NCBI GenBank assembly: GCA_017399965.1
Contig: JAFQAP010000003.1
Location: 1 to 40,027 of the forward strand
DNA: 40,027 bases
Source of the DNA: Clostridia bacterium
Lineage (GTDB): Bacteria; Bacillota; Clostridia; Oscillospirales; CAG-382
Direction: 5' to 3'
The notes under the pieces: generated by a model
What the model saw: the letters and a program-made list of their open reading frames with translations, nothing else
Databases searched by the model: none
What the model was told of the DNA's origin: nothing
Shown: piece by piece, positions 32,738 through 40,027 of the stretch
Layout of the letters: every line of letters starts with the position of its first letter
How positions within the stretch are numbered: the first letter of the stretch is position 1
Translations under genes and position numbers: made by a program

Positions 32738-33075
32738 TTTCGCTCGGTAAAGAACTGCACAACGAAAAACGCACATAATAAAAAAATAAGAAAAGCGAGA
32801 GATTGAAATACATCTCTCGCCTTTTGTTTTTTATTAGGAAAAAATCCTTAAAAAGGATTTTATTTTTTTGCGTTTTTCTACGCATTTTCGCTCGGGAGGC
32901 AGTACCTTTGTACAGCTCCCCACTCGCAAAAAAGCGTTCTGCAGCCCTTTACCATCGCTCCGTCTCTGCAGACTTTGAGTTCTACAGACGGAACGTATCG
33001 AAAATGATCATACGGTTTTTTGCGTTACGCAAAAAACTACCGTAATTCCTCGTTCCTCATTCCTCGTTACTCATT
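32738..33075 (+). repeat. Composite structured repeat, copy I
   Basis: Core 32741-32958, starting 3 nt after the lipoprotein 3 stop: ends CGCTCGGTAAAGAACTGCAC and CTGCAGCCCTTTACCATCG; GCGAGAGAT...ATCTCTCGC hairpin shared with copy H; AAAATCCTT/AAGGATTTT hairpin followed by a T-run; large hairpin with a GTACCTTTGTAC apex, where the usual GTAG/CTAC pair is replaced by GTAC/GTAC and still pairs. The tail has a GTTTTTTGCG...CGCAAAAAAC hairpin and TTCCTCGTTCCTC array. Confidence 0.88.
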
Positions 33076-33080
33076 AAAAA

Positions 33081-33101
33081 ACGGCTGATATTATCAGCCG
33101 T
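33081..33101 (-). terminator. Terminator of the aminopeptidase operon
   Basis: ACGGCTGATA / TATCAGCCGT stem flanked by A- and T-runs, so it can act in both directions; it lies just past the aminopeptidase stop on the minus strand. Confidence 0.85.
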
Positions 33102-33107
33102 TTTTGT

Positions 33108-34346
33108 TTATTTTACGAATTCGGGATCCCAGTTGCCGTTGGTGAATATCTTGGTCGCTTTTCCGTCTTTATATCCTACTATAGACAGGTCCTCGCAGCC
33201 GATCATAAAGTCAACGTGGATCATACTTTCGTTAACGCCCTGCTCCTTTAGCTGTTCGCGGGTCATATTCTCGTAACCCACAACAAGATTTCCGAAGCCT
33301 CTGCCGATAGCTACGTGGCAGGCGGCATTTTCATCAAACAAGGTGTTATAGAAAAGAATTCCGGAGTTGCTTATGGGGCTGTCGTGAGGGACCAGCGCCA
33401 ATTCGCCCAGACGGGCGGCGCCTTCGTCGGACGCAACAAGCTGTTTAAGGATCTCCTCGCCCTTTTCGGCGGTAACTTTTGTAACCTTGCCGTCTTCAAA
33501 GGTAAAGGTAAAGTTTTCTACCAGGTTTCCTCTTACGGAAAGAGGCTTGGTGGAAACCAAGGTTCCTTCGCACTTGCCTGCGATGGGGGTGGTGAATATC
33601 TCCTCGGTAGGCATATTGGGGTTGTAGTAGACACCTTTTGTCAGCTCGCCGCCGCCCAGCCAGAGAATGTTGTTATTCAGCCAGCAGCGGAAATCCGTGC
33701 CGTTGGAGGACTTATATTCAAGGTAATCGAACTTTGCATCGTTAAGACGAGCGCATTTATCCGCAAAATCTGCGTTATGGTCTGCCCAAGCCTTTTCGGG
33801 GTCGCTGTTGGCATCCGTAATATAAACGGTGGAAAGAATGGTCTTCCACAGTTTTTCAACTGCTACCGAGGTGCGTTCACCGGGGAACACCTTTTTTGCC
33901 CAATCCTTGCCTGCGGCGGCAACGATGGTCCATTGGTAATTATTGTCCATCGCATCAAGATATTTTTTCATTTTCTTGTGAGTTGCCACAGAGGATTTCT
34001 GCATTTTTTCTCCGTTAACGCCCTTCAAAGCGTCGGGTCCATCGGAGATGATATTGATATATGCGGGGAGAGTTTCGCAATCAAACGCCTGCTTTGCCTC
34101 CTGCCAATCGTGTACGTTGCAGAGGGTCTTTAAGGACTGATGTCTGTACGCCATTTTGGTGGTATAGGAATAACGCCAGTCAACACGGACTTCCTTTGCC
34201 CCTGCACGGTACGCTTCTTCCACAACCATTCCTGCGAATTCGTGCATTTCTACGGATGCGCGTACTACAACGTACTGTCCCTTTTGCACGTTTGCGCCTG
34301 TGCGCACAGCAAGGCGGGCGTATTTGCGGAGCAAGGTCTTAGTCAT
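33108..34346 (-). CDS. M29-family aminopeptidase (AmpS/PepS-like)
   Basis: 412 residues. Metal-dependent cytosolic aminopeptidase. N-terminal domain KYARLAVRTGANVQKGQYVVV; C-terminal metal-binding region with the expected pieces: GKCEGTLVSTKPLSVRGNLV, ELALVPHDSPISNSGILFYN, DENAACHVAIGRGF and ESMIHVDFMIG. GGAGG lies before ATG 34346, inside the yajC 3' end (8-nt overlap), so it is the last gene of ymdB-yajC-pepS. Substrate range cannot be read from sequence. Confidence 0.93.
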   Translation of the reverse strand: MTKTLLRKYARLAVRTGANVQKGQYVVVRASVEMHEFAGMVVEEAYRAGAKEVRVDWRYSYTTKMAYRHQSLKTLCNVHDWQEAKQAFDCETLPAYINIISDGPDALKGVNGEKMQKSSVATHKKMKKYLDAMDNNYQWTIVAAAGKDWAKKVFPGERTSVAVEKLWKTILSTVYITDANSDPEKAWADHNADFADKCARLNDAKFDYLEYKSSNGTDFRCWLNNNILWLGGGELTKGVYYNPNMPTEEIFTTPIAGKCEGTLVSTKPLSVRGNLVENFTFTFEDGKVTKVTAEKGEEILKQLVASDEGAARLGELALVPHDSPISNSGILFYNTLFDENAACHVAIGRGFGNLVVGYENMTREQLKEQGVNESMIHVDFMIGCEDLSIVGYKDGKATKIFTNGNWDPEFVK

Positions 34347-34710
34347 TTGCCTTTTCCTCCACCTTGCGTACTGCCCATTTTGCGATCTGGATACGTGTGC
34401 GGTCTGCGCCGGTTTCGATAAGAACCATATCGTCCTTTACCTTGAGAACAACGCCGATAATTCCGCCGACGGTGGAAATGGTATCACCGGGGGTGAGAGC
34501 ATCCAGCATTTTTGCGGTCTCTTTTTCCTGCTTCTTCTGGGGACGGATGATCATAAAATAGAACACCGCTACCATAACCACAAGCATACCTACCGTCATA
34601 ATAACGGAACCGGTGGAATCTACCTCGTTGCCCTGAGCGTCCAGAGTGGTGCAGGCGGAAAGCGCGAGGATGGTGAGAACTGCCATTAAGGCTGCTAAAA
34701 ACTTTTTCAT
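34339..34710 (-). CDS. yajC: YajC-family protein with a lipoprotein signal
   Basis: 123 residues. The YajC core is clear: a membrane segment (about 37-56), IIRPQKKQEKETAKMLDALTPGD, TVGGIIGVV, TRIQIAKWAVRKV. YajC is an accessory of the Sec/SecDF translocase. Unusually, the protein starts with a cleavable-looking lipoprotein signal, MKKFLAALMAVLTILALSAC, with lipobox LSAC and C20, then a short spacer before the usual YajC membrane segment. AAAGGAA upstream overlaps the ymdB end. Confidence 0.85.
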   Translation of the reverse strand: MKKFLAALMAVLTILALSACTTLDAQGNEVDSTGSVIMTVGMLVVMVAVFYFMIIRPQKKQEKETAKMLDALTPGDTISTVGGIIGVVLKVKDDMVLIETGADRTRIQIAKWAVRKVEEKAND

Positions 34711-34725
34711 TTTGTTTTGTTCCTT

Positions 34726-35502
34726 TCAGTACTTAATTCTTTTTATATGAGTACAGTAATTTGTGTTTTCGTCCACGGTAAAGACGACTCCGTTTATCAT
34801 CATCTCGCCCGAGGGCTGTTTTTTCTTTGTAAAGGTGCGGTCTGCAAACTTTATGAGTGCGGTTTCTATATCCGCGCCGATAACGCTTTCCTTAACTCCG
34901 CACATACCCACATCGGTAATATATCCGCTGCCTCTGTCCAGCAATCTTTCGTCCGCCGTGGCAACGTGGGTGTGGGTGCCGAAGATACATTGTATCCTGC
35001 CGTTAAAATAATATCCGAATGCGTTTTTTTCGCTGGTGGCTTCTGCGTGGAAATCACACACGGCAATATCGTATTTCCCCTTTTCCTTTTCAAGCACCTT
35101 GTCCACCGTGTGGAAGGGGCTGTCGCAGGGGTCCATAGTTATCTGCCCCATAGCGTTTATAACCAGGATACGCTTTCCGTTTTTTGCTTTTTGAACGGTG
35201 TATCCCCTGCCCGGCGCGGAACACGGCAGGTTGACGGGACGTATGCATTTTTGGCAGTTGTTATCAAGATATTCGTAAACCTCCGCCCGCTGTAGGGTGT
35301 GGTTTCCGCCGGTGATAACGTCCGCCCCGCAGGAAAACAGATCCTCGCAGGCACCCACGTCCAGAGTAGACCAATCGGACGTGTTTTCACCGTTGATAAC
35401 AGTAAAATCTATGTTGTTTTCACGTATTATTTTGGAAAGATTTTGGCAAACGTATTTTACGCCGCTTGGAAACTGGATATCACCTAAGCAGAGTATGTTC
35501 AT
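34726..35502 (-). CDS. ymdB: YmdB-family metallophosphoesterase
   Basis: 258 residues, calcineurin-like metal-binding motifs: MNILCLGDIQFPSG (GD), VINGENTSD (GEN), VITGGNHTLQ (GNH), CDFHAEATSEK and FGTHTHVATAD (GTHTH). B. subtilis YmdB has phosphodiesterase activity on 2',3'- and 3',5'-cAMP and works beside RNase Y, encoded next to it. Here rny lies upstream on the same strand, separated by a four-helix-bundle gene and repeats. The ribosome site is weak. Confidence 0.92.
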   Translation of the reverse strand: MNILCLGDIQFPSGVKYVCQNLSKIIRENNIDFTVINGENTSDWSTLDVGACEDLFSCGADVITGGNHTLQRAEVYEYLDNNCQKCIRPVNLPCSAPGRGYTVQKAKNGKRILVINAMGQITMDPCDSPFHTVDKVLEKEKGKYDIAVCDFHAEATSEKNAFGYYFNGRIQCIFGTHTHVATADERLLDRGSGYITDVGMCGVKESVIGADIETALIKFADRTFTKKKQPSGEMMINGVVFTVDENTNYCTHIKRIKY

Positions 35503-35520
35503 AATGGGTACTCTTTCTAA

Positions 35521-35660
35521 AATGAGGAATGAGGAATGATGAATGAGGAATTATGGTTGATTTTTGCCCGAAGGGGCAAAAAATCTTCCGTTTATAAAAT
35601 GATGAATGATGAATGAGGAATGAGGAATTTCGGTAACTTTTTGTTCGCTGAACAAAAAGC
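35521..35660. repeat. Two adjoining heptad-type repeats downstream of the four-helix-bundle gene
   Basis: AATGAGGAATGAGG array, TGGTTGATTTTTGCC / GGGGCAAAAAATCTTCCG core, then a second AATGATGAATGATG / AATGAGG array and a CTTTTTGTTC...GAACAAAAAG hairpin (about 35636-35660). Confidence 0.85.
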
Positions 35661-35671
35661 TTGATATTAAT

Positions 35672-36037
35672 TTATTTTTCGTTTTTTAAATTGCTTTTTG
35701 CGGTACAGCAGGAGGCGGAAAGAATGCTTAAAAGCTCGTTACATTGTGTAAACAGTTCGTCGAATTCGTTTTTGTCTATATACCCTACTTCACAAGCTAA
35801 TTCTAACCAATAACAAGTTTCGTTAGCTTCTTTTGAAGCGATTTCCAACTTGGAAACAAAATCTTTTTTACCCTGCGCAAAACGGGCTTCTCTTACGTTT
35901 GCGCCGATAGACGTTCCGCTTTTTCCTAATTGGGAAGAAACAACATATTCTTTGTTTGCTCTTAATTTTTCGGTTAACCGAAGTATTTTTACCGCAAAAT
36001 CAAAGGACTTTTCGGAAAGAACATCTTTTTTGATCAT
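35672..36037 (-). CDS. Four-helix-bundle protein (23S rRNA intervening-sequence type)
   Basis: 121 residues with the TIGR02436-like signature KSFDFAVKILRLTEKL, QLGKSGTSIGANVREARFAQ, KLEIASKEANETCYWLEL. Such proteins are encoded in 23S rRNA intervening sequences and as stand-alone genes, and resemble the Avd accessory protein of diversity-generating retroelements; their function is unclear. It lies between rny and ymdB, with family 2 repeats on both sides. Its start (ATG 36037) uses GAGG of an AATGAGG unit as ribosome site, 8 nt away. Base use seems more AT-rich than neighbours. Confidence 0.88.
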   Translation of the reverse strand: MIKKDVLSEKSFDFAVKILRLTEKLRANKEYVVSSQLGKSGTSIGANVREARFAQGKKDFVSKLEIASKEANETCYWLELACEVGYIDKNEFDELFTQCNELLSILSASCCTAKSNLKNEK

Positions 36038-36040
36038 TTA

Positions 36041-36146
36041 TCATTCCTCATTATTAATTCGAATAAGGAAATCCGTTTACGGATTTCTACCGTAATTCAT
36101 CATTTAGCGATGCTTTGCATCGCGTCGCATTCCTCATTCCTCATTA
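36041..36146. repeat. Heptad-type repeat upstream of the four-helix-bundle gene
   Basis: TCATTCCTCATT, a GGAAATCCG...CGGATTTC hairpin (36067-36088), GCGATGCTTTGCATCGC hairpin and CATTCCTCATTCCTCATT end at 36146. Confidence 0.85.
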
Positions 36147-36152
36147 TACAGT

Positions 36153-36178
36153 GAAAACGGCGTTTACGCGCCGTTTTC
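36153..36178 (-). terminator. Terminator after rny
   Basis: GAAAACGGCG / CGCCGTTTTC stem (36153-36162 and 36169-36178). It lies 12 nt past the rny stop, so the four-helix-bundle gene and ymdB need their own start of transcription or read-through. Confidence 0.85.
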
Positions 36179-36189
36179 TTAAATTTTAT

Positions 36190-37731
36190 TTACTTGGCGT
36201 AATCAAAAGAACGAGTTTCACGAATGAGATTAACCTTGATCTGTCCGGGATACTCAAGCTCGCTTTCTATCTTCTTTGCAATATCTCTTGCAAGGAATAC
36301 CATATCGTCGTCGCTGACAGCTTCGGGCTTTACCATTATGCGCACTTCTCTGCCCGCCTGAATGGCAAATGCTTTTTCTGTGCCGTTGAAGGAGGTTGCG
36401 ATCTCCTCCAGCTTCTGGAGACGCTTTATGTAGCTTTCCAGATTTTCTCTTCTCGCACCGGGGCGCGCCGCGCTTACAGCGTCTGCCGCCTGAACTATAA
36501 CTGCGATAACTGTCTTTGCTTCCACATCGCCGTGATGAGCTTCGATAGCGTGTACGACTTCTTTGGATTCTTTATATTTCCTTGCGATATCAACACCGAT
36601 CTGTACGTGGCTTCCGTCGATCTCGTGTGTCATAGCCTTGCCGATATCGTGAAGCAGACCTGCACGGCGGGCAAGTACGGGGTCGATACCCAGCTCACTT
36701 GCGATCATACCTGCGATATGAGCCACCTCTACGGAGTGGCGGAGCACGTTCTGACCGTAGCTTGTACGGAAGCGGAGTCTGCCCAGGATACGAACCAGCT
36801 CGTGGTTAAGACCGTGGATGCCGGTTTCGATAACTGCCTGCTCGCCTTCCTTCTTTATAACAGCTTCGACCTCTTTACGGGATTTTTCCACCATTTCCTC
36901 GATACGGGAAGGATGGATACGTCCGTCGGATATAAGCTTTTCAAGGGCAAGACGCGCAACCTCTCTGCGCACAGGGTCGAAGGTGGAGATGGTGATAGCT
37001 TCGGGAGTGTCGTCAATAATAAGGTCAACACCCGTAAGTGTTTCGATGGCACGGATGTTTCTGCCTTCTCTACCGATAATTCTGCCCTTCATTTCATCGT
37101 TGGGCAGGTCTACAACAGAAACGGTTGCTTCTGCAACGGAATCTGCGGCGCAGCGCTGGATAGCCAGAGAAACGATATCTCTTGCCTTTTCCTCTGCGGT
37201 TTCTTTGTATTCCGTTTCAAGCTCGTTAAGACGGACAGCCATATCGTGTCTGGCTTCGTCTTCCACCCGCTTAAGAAGGCTGTCTCTTGCTTCTTCAACG
37301 GACATCTGGCTTATCTTCTGGAGCAGTTCCTCCTGCTCTTCACGGATAGCATCAAGCTTTTCGGATTTTTGCTCGTTTTCTTTGATCTTTTTGTTTAACA
37401 GCTCGTCCTTTTTATCAAGGTTATCGGACTTTCTGTCCAGGTTATCTTCTTTTTGCTGAATGCGTCTTTCCTGACGCTGAACTTCGTTTCTGCGCTCTTT
37501 GCACTCTTTTTCCGTTTCGGTCTTAATACGCAAGGCTTCTTCGTTTGCGGAAACGATAGCTTCTTTTTTTAGAGTTTCTGCGTCTCTCTTTGCATCCAGA
37601 CGGATACGGGACGCTTCTTCCTCTGCAGAGCCTATCTTGCTTTCCGCAATCTTTTTGCGCATAAATACACCCAACAGCATACCGATAGCAAGTGCGAGCA
37701 CGCCAACGATCGTGGGAATAATGTACTGCAT
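36190..37731 (-). CDS. rny: Ribonuclease Y
   Basis: 513 residues from ATG 37731 ([19 protein letters not shown]), behind GGAGG. Initiates mRNA decay in Bacillota at the membrane. N-terminal membrane anchor (about 2-24), long charged coiled coil (about 30-195), KH domain with [17 protein letters not shown], and HD domain with [17 protein letters not shown] and [15 protein letters not shown], then the C-terminal [19 protein letters not shown] end (here [14 protein letters not shown]). A longer in-frame start at 37758 has no support. Confidence 0.98.
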   Translation of the reverse strand: MQYIIPTIVGVLALAIGMLLGVFMRKKIAESKIGSAEEEASRIRLDAKRDAETLKKEAIVSANEEALRIKTETEKECKERRNEVQRQERRIQQKEDNLDRKSDNLDKKDELLNKKIKENEQKSEKLDAIREEQEELLQKISQMSVEEARDSLLKRVEDEARHDMAVRLNELETEYKETAEEKARDIVSLAIQRCAADSVAEATVSVVDLPNDEMKGRIIGREGRNIRAIETLTGVDLIIDDTPEAITISTFDPVRREVARLALEKLISDGRIHPSRIEEMVEKSRKEVEAVIKKEGEQAVIETGIHGLNHELVRILGRLRFRTSYGQNVLRHSVEVAHIAGMIASELGIDPVLARRAGLLHDIGKAMTHEIDGSHVQIGVDIARKYKESKEVVHAIEAHHGDVEAKTVIAVIVQAADAVSAARPGARRENLESYIKRLQKLEEIATSFNGTEKAFAIQAGREVRIMVKPEAVSDDDMVFLARDIAKKIESELEYPGQIKVNLIRETRSFDYAK

Positions 37732-37859
37732 AGATCTTCCTCCATATATAGTAAACAAGTATTCCCTCGGAGAATATAAAAATATTAAATTGTAATAATA
37801 AAAGGCGCTTTGGGGAATAAAAGCCCAAAATCCCTGATTTTATATAAAAAATAAATCTA

Positions 37860-37888
37860 TATAAACCGAGTAACACTCGATATGTCAA
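37860..37888 (-). promoter_or_regulatory. Putative rny promoter with a palindrome in the spacer
   Basis: On the minus strand TTGACA (37888-37883) and TTTATA (37865-37860) at 17 bp. The spacer holds the perfect inverted repeat CGAGT-AAC-ACTCG (37867-37879). The leader of about 120 nt also contains a TTTTGGG...CCCAAAG hairpin (37808-37834). Confidence 0.6.
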
Positions 37889-37961
37889 GTATACTCCAAA
37901 ATAGGCAATATGTAAAGGAAAAACAGTGCGTATGAACAAAATGTTTACAATTTGTTCACAT

Positions 37962-38460
37962 TTCGCTCGGTAAAACACTGTAGAGCAAAAACGTAAATAT
38001 TGTATATAGTTCTGTGCAGCTAATTCCCACAATGTAGGGAAGGGGCTTGCCCGGGGTCCCCAAAAAATGCAGTAGCATTTTTCGGGGCGCCCCTTGCCCC
38101 CGCCGTTCTAATTACAAAAATAAGGTAAAAATTCGGTAGAAGTAAACCTCTACCGAATTTCTTTTTGTTTTGCGTTTTTTAAACGTCTTTACTTCGCTAG
38201 CCGTAGATTACTACGGCACGCTCGTAAAGAACGTTTTATACAGCGTTTTACCTTCGCTCGATCCTGCAGACTTTTAGTTCTATAGACGGAAGTTTCGTGC
38301 GAACAGTTCGCGGCAGGAGCAAGCCCCTGCCCTACAATTATCGAATAGCCACGGCAACCACGTAGGGCGGGGGTTCACTCCCGCCGTTTTAAAATTATAA
38401 TTGTTTTTTGCTCCGCAAAAAACTACCGATTCTCTTCTCTCTTCTCTTTTATCTCTTCAC
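37962..38460 (+). repeat. Composite structured repeat, copy J, with nested repeats
   Basis: Fills most of the 800-bp gap between rny and the transporter; no gene is visible. Core 37964-38258: ends CGCTCGGTAAAACACTGTAG and ATACAGCGTTTTACCTTCGC. A family 4 hairpin starting GTAGGGAAGGGGC (38034) is interrupted by a family 3 cassette (about 38053-38090). Hairpin ATTCGGTAGA / TCTACCGAAT, TTTGCGTTTTTT, and a large hairpin with CTTTAC / GTAAAG arms and CCGTAGATTACTACGG apex. Two more family 4 hairpins at 38313-38336 and 38362-38386; tail hairpin GTTTTTTGCTCCGCAAAAAAC given as GTTTTTTGC/GCAAAAAAC, then a TCTTCTCTC array. Confidence 0.87.
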
Positions 38461-38470
38461 TAAGAAAAAG

Positions 38471-38491
38471 CCCGCATTAAGCGGGATTTTT
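38471..38491 (-). terminator. Terminator of the Na/Pi cotransporter gene
   Basis: CCCGC, loop ATTAA, GCGGG (38471-38485); on the minus strand it ends in CTTTTTCTT. A T-run on the other side makes it possibly bidirectional. Confidence 0.82.
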
Positions 38492-38495
38492 TGTG

Positions 38496-38535
38496 TCGGG
38501 GTTCCCTGCAAAACCGCAGGCTTCTTGGGGTGATT
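38496..38535 (+). repeat. GGGGTTCCC-type hairpin cassette (family 3) touching the transporter stop codon
   Basis: TCGGGGTTCC, an imperfect GCAAAACC/CCGCAGGC-type stem, TTGGGGTGATT. Its last bases overlap the minus-strand stop codon (38534-38536). Confidence 0.7.
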
Positions 38536-40027
38536 AAAGATATTTTTCTTTATACATTTCGAACTGCTTTTTGAAAAAGTCGCTGTATTTTTCTTCGCGG
38601 AGGGATTCGTGGATGTTAAGATTATGCTGTTCCCCGTCGATAACGCAGCCCGCAATGTTTGAGCAATGGTCGGACGTGCGCTCTAAATTTGTAAGGATAT
38701 CCGACCAGACAAATCCCGTTTCCATGGTGCAATCCCCTTTTTGCAGGCGGAGAATATGGTTTGTGCGCATATTTTCCTTTAAGACATCGATAATCTGCTC
38801 CAGCGGTTCCACGTTGGCGGCGGAGGCAAGGTCTGTGTTTACAAGTGCTTTTTCTGTAAGCGCAAGGATTTCGTCTGTTGCGGCAACAAGATTTTTAAGC
38901 TCGGCGGAGGCGCTTTCGGAGAAAACAATCTTCTTTTCCCGTATCTCCTTCGCGCTGTCCACAAGGTTTACCGCGTGGTCGGAGATACGCTCCAGATCGC
39001 CTATGATCTTTAAAAGCTTTGCGCTTTCCATACTGTCCGCATCGCTTAACTGACGGGACGATAATTTTACCAGATAAGTGCCGATCAGATCTTCGTATTC
39101 ATCGGTCTTATCCTCAATTTTGTTGATATATTCTATTTTTTTCTCGTCGTATTCGGTAAGGCACGCCATACCGTAACGCAGAGCTGTGACCGCATCGGAC
39201 GCCATTTCGTTGGCAAGCGTGCGGCAACGGTCTATGGCAAGGGGAGGTGTTTCCAGCAGTCGCTCATCCAAAACCGTGGTTTTTTCGGGAGTTTTTTCAA
39301 GAGGCACCAGCTTGTACGCCAGCTTTTCCAAAACTCCGGAAAGAGGGAGCAGGAGTATTACGCAGGCGATATTGAACGCAGAGTGGAGTATGGAGATACC
39401 CAGCATTGAAGCGTTTTCGGAAAGAACGGCGAGATCGAAGAAATAATACACCACCGAATAAACGCCCAGCCATACCGCAGTACCGATGACGTTGAAGGCA
39501 AGATGCACCATAGCGGCACGCTTTGCGTTGCGGTTGGTTCCGAAGGAGGAAAGAAGGGCGGTTACACAGGTACCGATATTCTGACCCATAATTATGGGTA
39601 TTGCCGCGCCGTAGGATACCTGCCCTGCCTTGGCAAACGCCTGAAGTATACCTACCGAAGCGGAGGAGGACTGAATGACAGCGGTGAGCACCGCTCCCGC
39701 AAGAACACCCAAAACGGGATTTTTGAACATAATCATAAGGCTGCGGAAGCCTTCAAGCTCTTTAAGGAAGGAAACGGAATCGGACATAATATCCATACCG
39801 AACATAAGCACCGCAAATCCCAGCAGGATCGTGCCCGTGTCCTTTTTCTTATCGGTTTTGCAAAAAGTATATAAAATTATGCCGATAAGCGCAAGCACGG
39901 GAGTGAAGGACATAGGCTTGAGAAGCTGAACGATAATATTATCTCCGCTTATACCGCCCAGAGAAAGTATCCATGCGGTGACGGTGGTTCCCACGTTTGC
40001 ACCCATTATTACGTTTATGGCTTGGCG
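38534..40027 (-). CDS. Na/Pi cotransporter family protein with PhoU-like tail (partial)
   Basis: The reading frame is open to the window end, so the N-terminus (including the first QSSSAT-type repeat) is missing; 498 residues are visible. PNaS/NptA-type transporter: AINVIMGANVGTTVTAW, VIQSSSASVGILQAFAKAG, IIMGQNIGTCVTALLSS, several membrane segments up to about residue 225 of the visible part, then a cytosolic PhoU-like helical domain (KIIGDLERISDHAVNLVD, LTNLERTSDHCSNIAG). Imports phosphate with sodium; the PhoU-like part suggests regulation. Terminator at 38471-38491. Confidence 0.93.
   Translation of the reverse strand, partial: RQAINVIMGANVGTTVTAWILSLGGISGDNIIVQLLKPMSFTPVLALIGIILYTFCKTDKKKDTGTILLGFAVLMFGMDIMSDSVSFLKELEGFRSLMIMFKNPVLGVLAGAVLTAVIQSSSASVGILQAFAKAGQVSYGAAIPIIMGQNIGTCVTALLSSFGTNRNAKRAAMVHLAFNVIGTAVWLGVYSVVYYFFDLAVLSENASMLGISILHSAFNIACVILLLPLSGVLEKLAYKLVPLEKTPEKTTVLDERLLETPPLAIDRCRTLANEMASDAVTALRYGMACLTEYDEKKIEYINKIEDKTDEYEDLIGTYLVKLSSRQLSDADSMESAKLLKIIGDLERISDHAVNLVDSAKEIREKKIVFSESASAELKNLVAATDEILALTEKALVNTDLASAANVEPLEQIIDVLKENMRTNHILRLQKGDCTMETGFVWSDILTNLERTSDHCSNIAGCVIDGEQHNLNIHESLREEKYSDFFKKQFEMYKEKYL

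Noticed and set aside
36115..37398. 427-residue open frame on the plus strand inside rny
   Set aside because: Antisense to RNase Y, Cys/Phe-rich translation without domains; it begins in a repeat.

Overview
The window reads as the replication-origin region of a Gram-positive, Clostridia-like member of the Bacillota. The order jag-yidC-yidD-rnpA-rpmH (minus strand) facing dnaA-dnaN-recF-remB-gyrB-gyrA (plus strand) is the classic oriC layout. RNase Y, YmdB, RemB, SpoIIIJ/Jag, PlsY and the DUF512-Der pair all point to the same phylum. The exact family cannot be fixed from the sequence alone. I see no tRNA, rRNA, CRISPR array, phage gene or transposase gene.

Layout: 1-4.5 kb holds an orphan OmpR-type response regulator with a YcxB-like membrane protein, malQ, trmK and a small membrane protein. 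4.5-10.5 kb holds DUF177-rpmF, DUF512-der-plsY and rarA. 10.7-14.1 kb holds a small TM2-like protein and nusB, then xseA-xseB-ispA. 14.4-26.7 kb is the origin cluster described above. 26.7-29.4 kb holds a phosphopantetheinyl-transferase-like gene and the UPF0210/ACT-domain pair. 29.4-32.7 kb holds three paralogous surface lipoproteins, each with one F5/8 type C (discoidin-like) domain. 33.1-37.8 kb holds rny, a four-helix-bundle gene, ymdB, yajC and an M29 aminopeptidase, all on the minus strand. 38.5 kb to the end is a Na/Pi cotransporter with a PhoU-like tail, cut by the window edge.

The most unusual content is between the genes. Almost every gap over 100 bp is built from four interleaved families of palindromic repeats. 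(1) Ten large composite elements of about 220-290 bp (core) have an outer stem, an AAAAACGCAAA/TTTGCGTTTTT stem enclosing a terminator-like hairpin, and a hairpin with a GTAGnnnnCTAC apex. Their stems differ in sequence between copies yet stay complementary, which is compensatory covariation. Eight of the ten start 2-14 nt after the stop codon of a gene on the same strand. (2) A second family has GAATGAG-type heptad arrays at one end, complementary pyrimidine arrays at the other and a hairpin core between. (3) 38-48 bp hairpin cassettes with GGGGTCCCC-like ends are inserted in the other repeats, with visible empty sites and short flanking direct repeats. One identical 38-bp cassette occurs in opposite orientations in the gyrB and lipoprotein leaders. 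(4) Short GC-rich hairpins begin with GTAGGG.

These repeats shape the genes: they provide stop codons (trmK, rarA), a probable ribosome binding site (the four-helix-bundle gene), part of a -10 box (lipoprotein 1) and long structured leaders (gyrB, lipoprotein 1). With no transposase in view they look like non-autonomous elements mobilised from elsewhere, or structured 3'-UTR RNA modules copied across the genome. I consider the composite element the best candidate for something undescribed.
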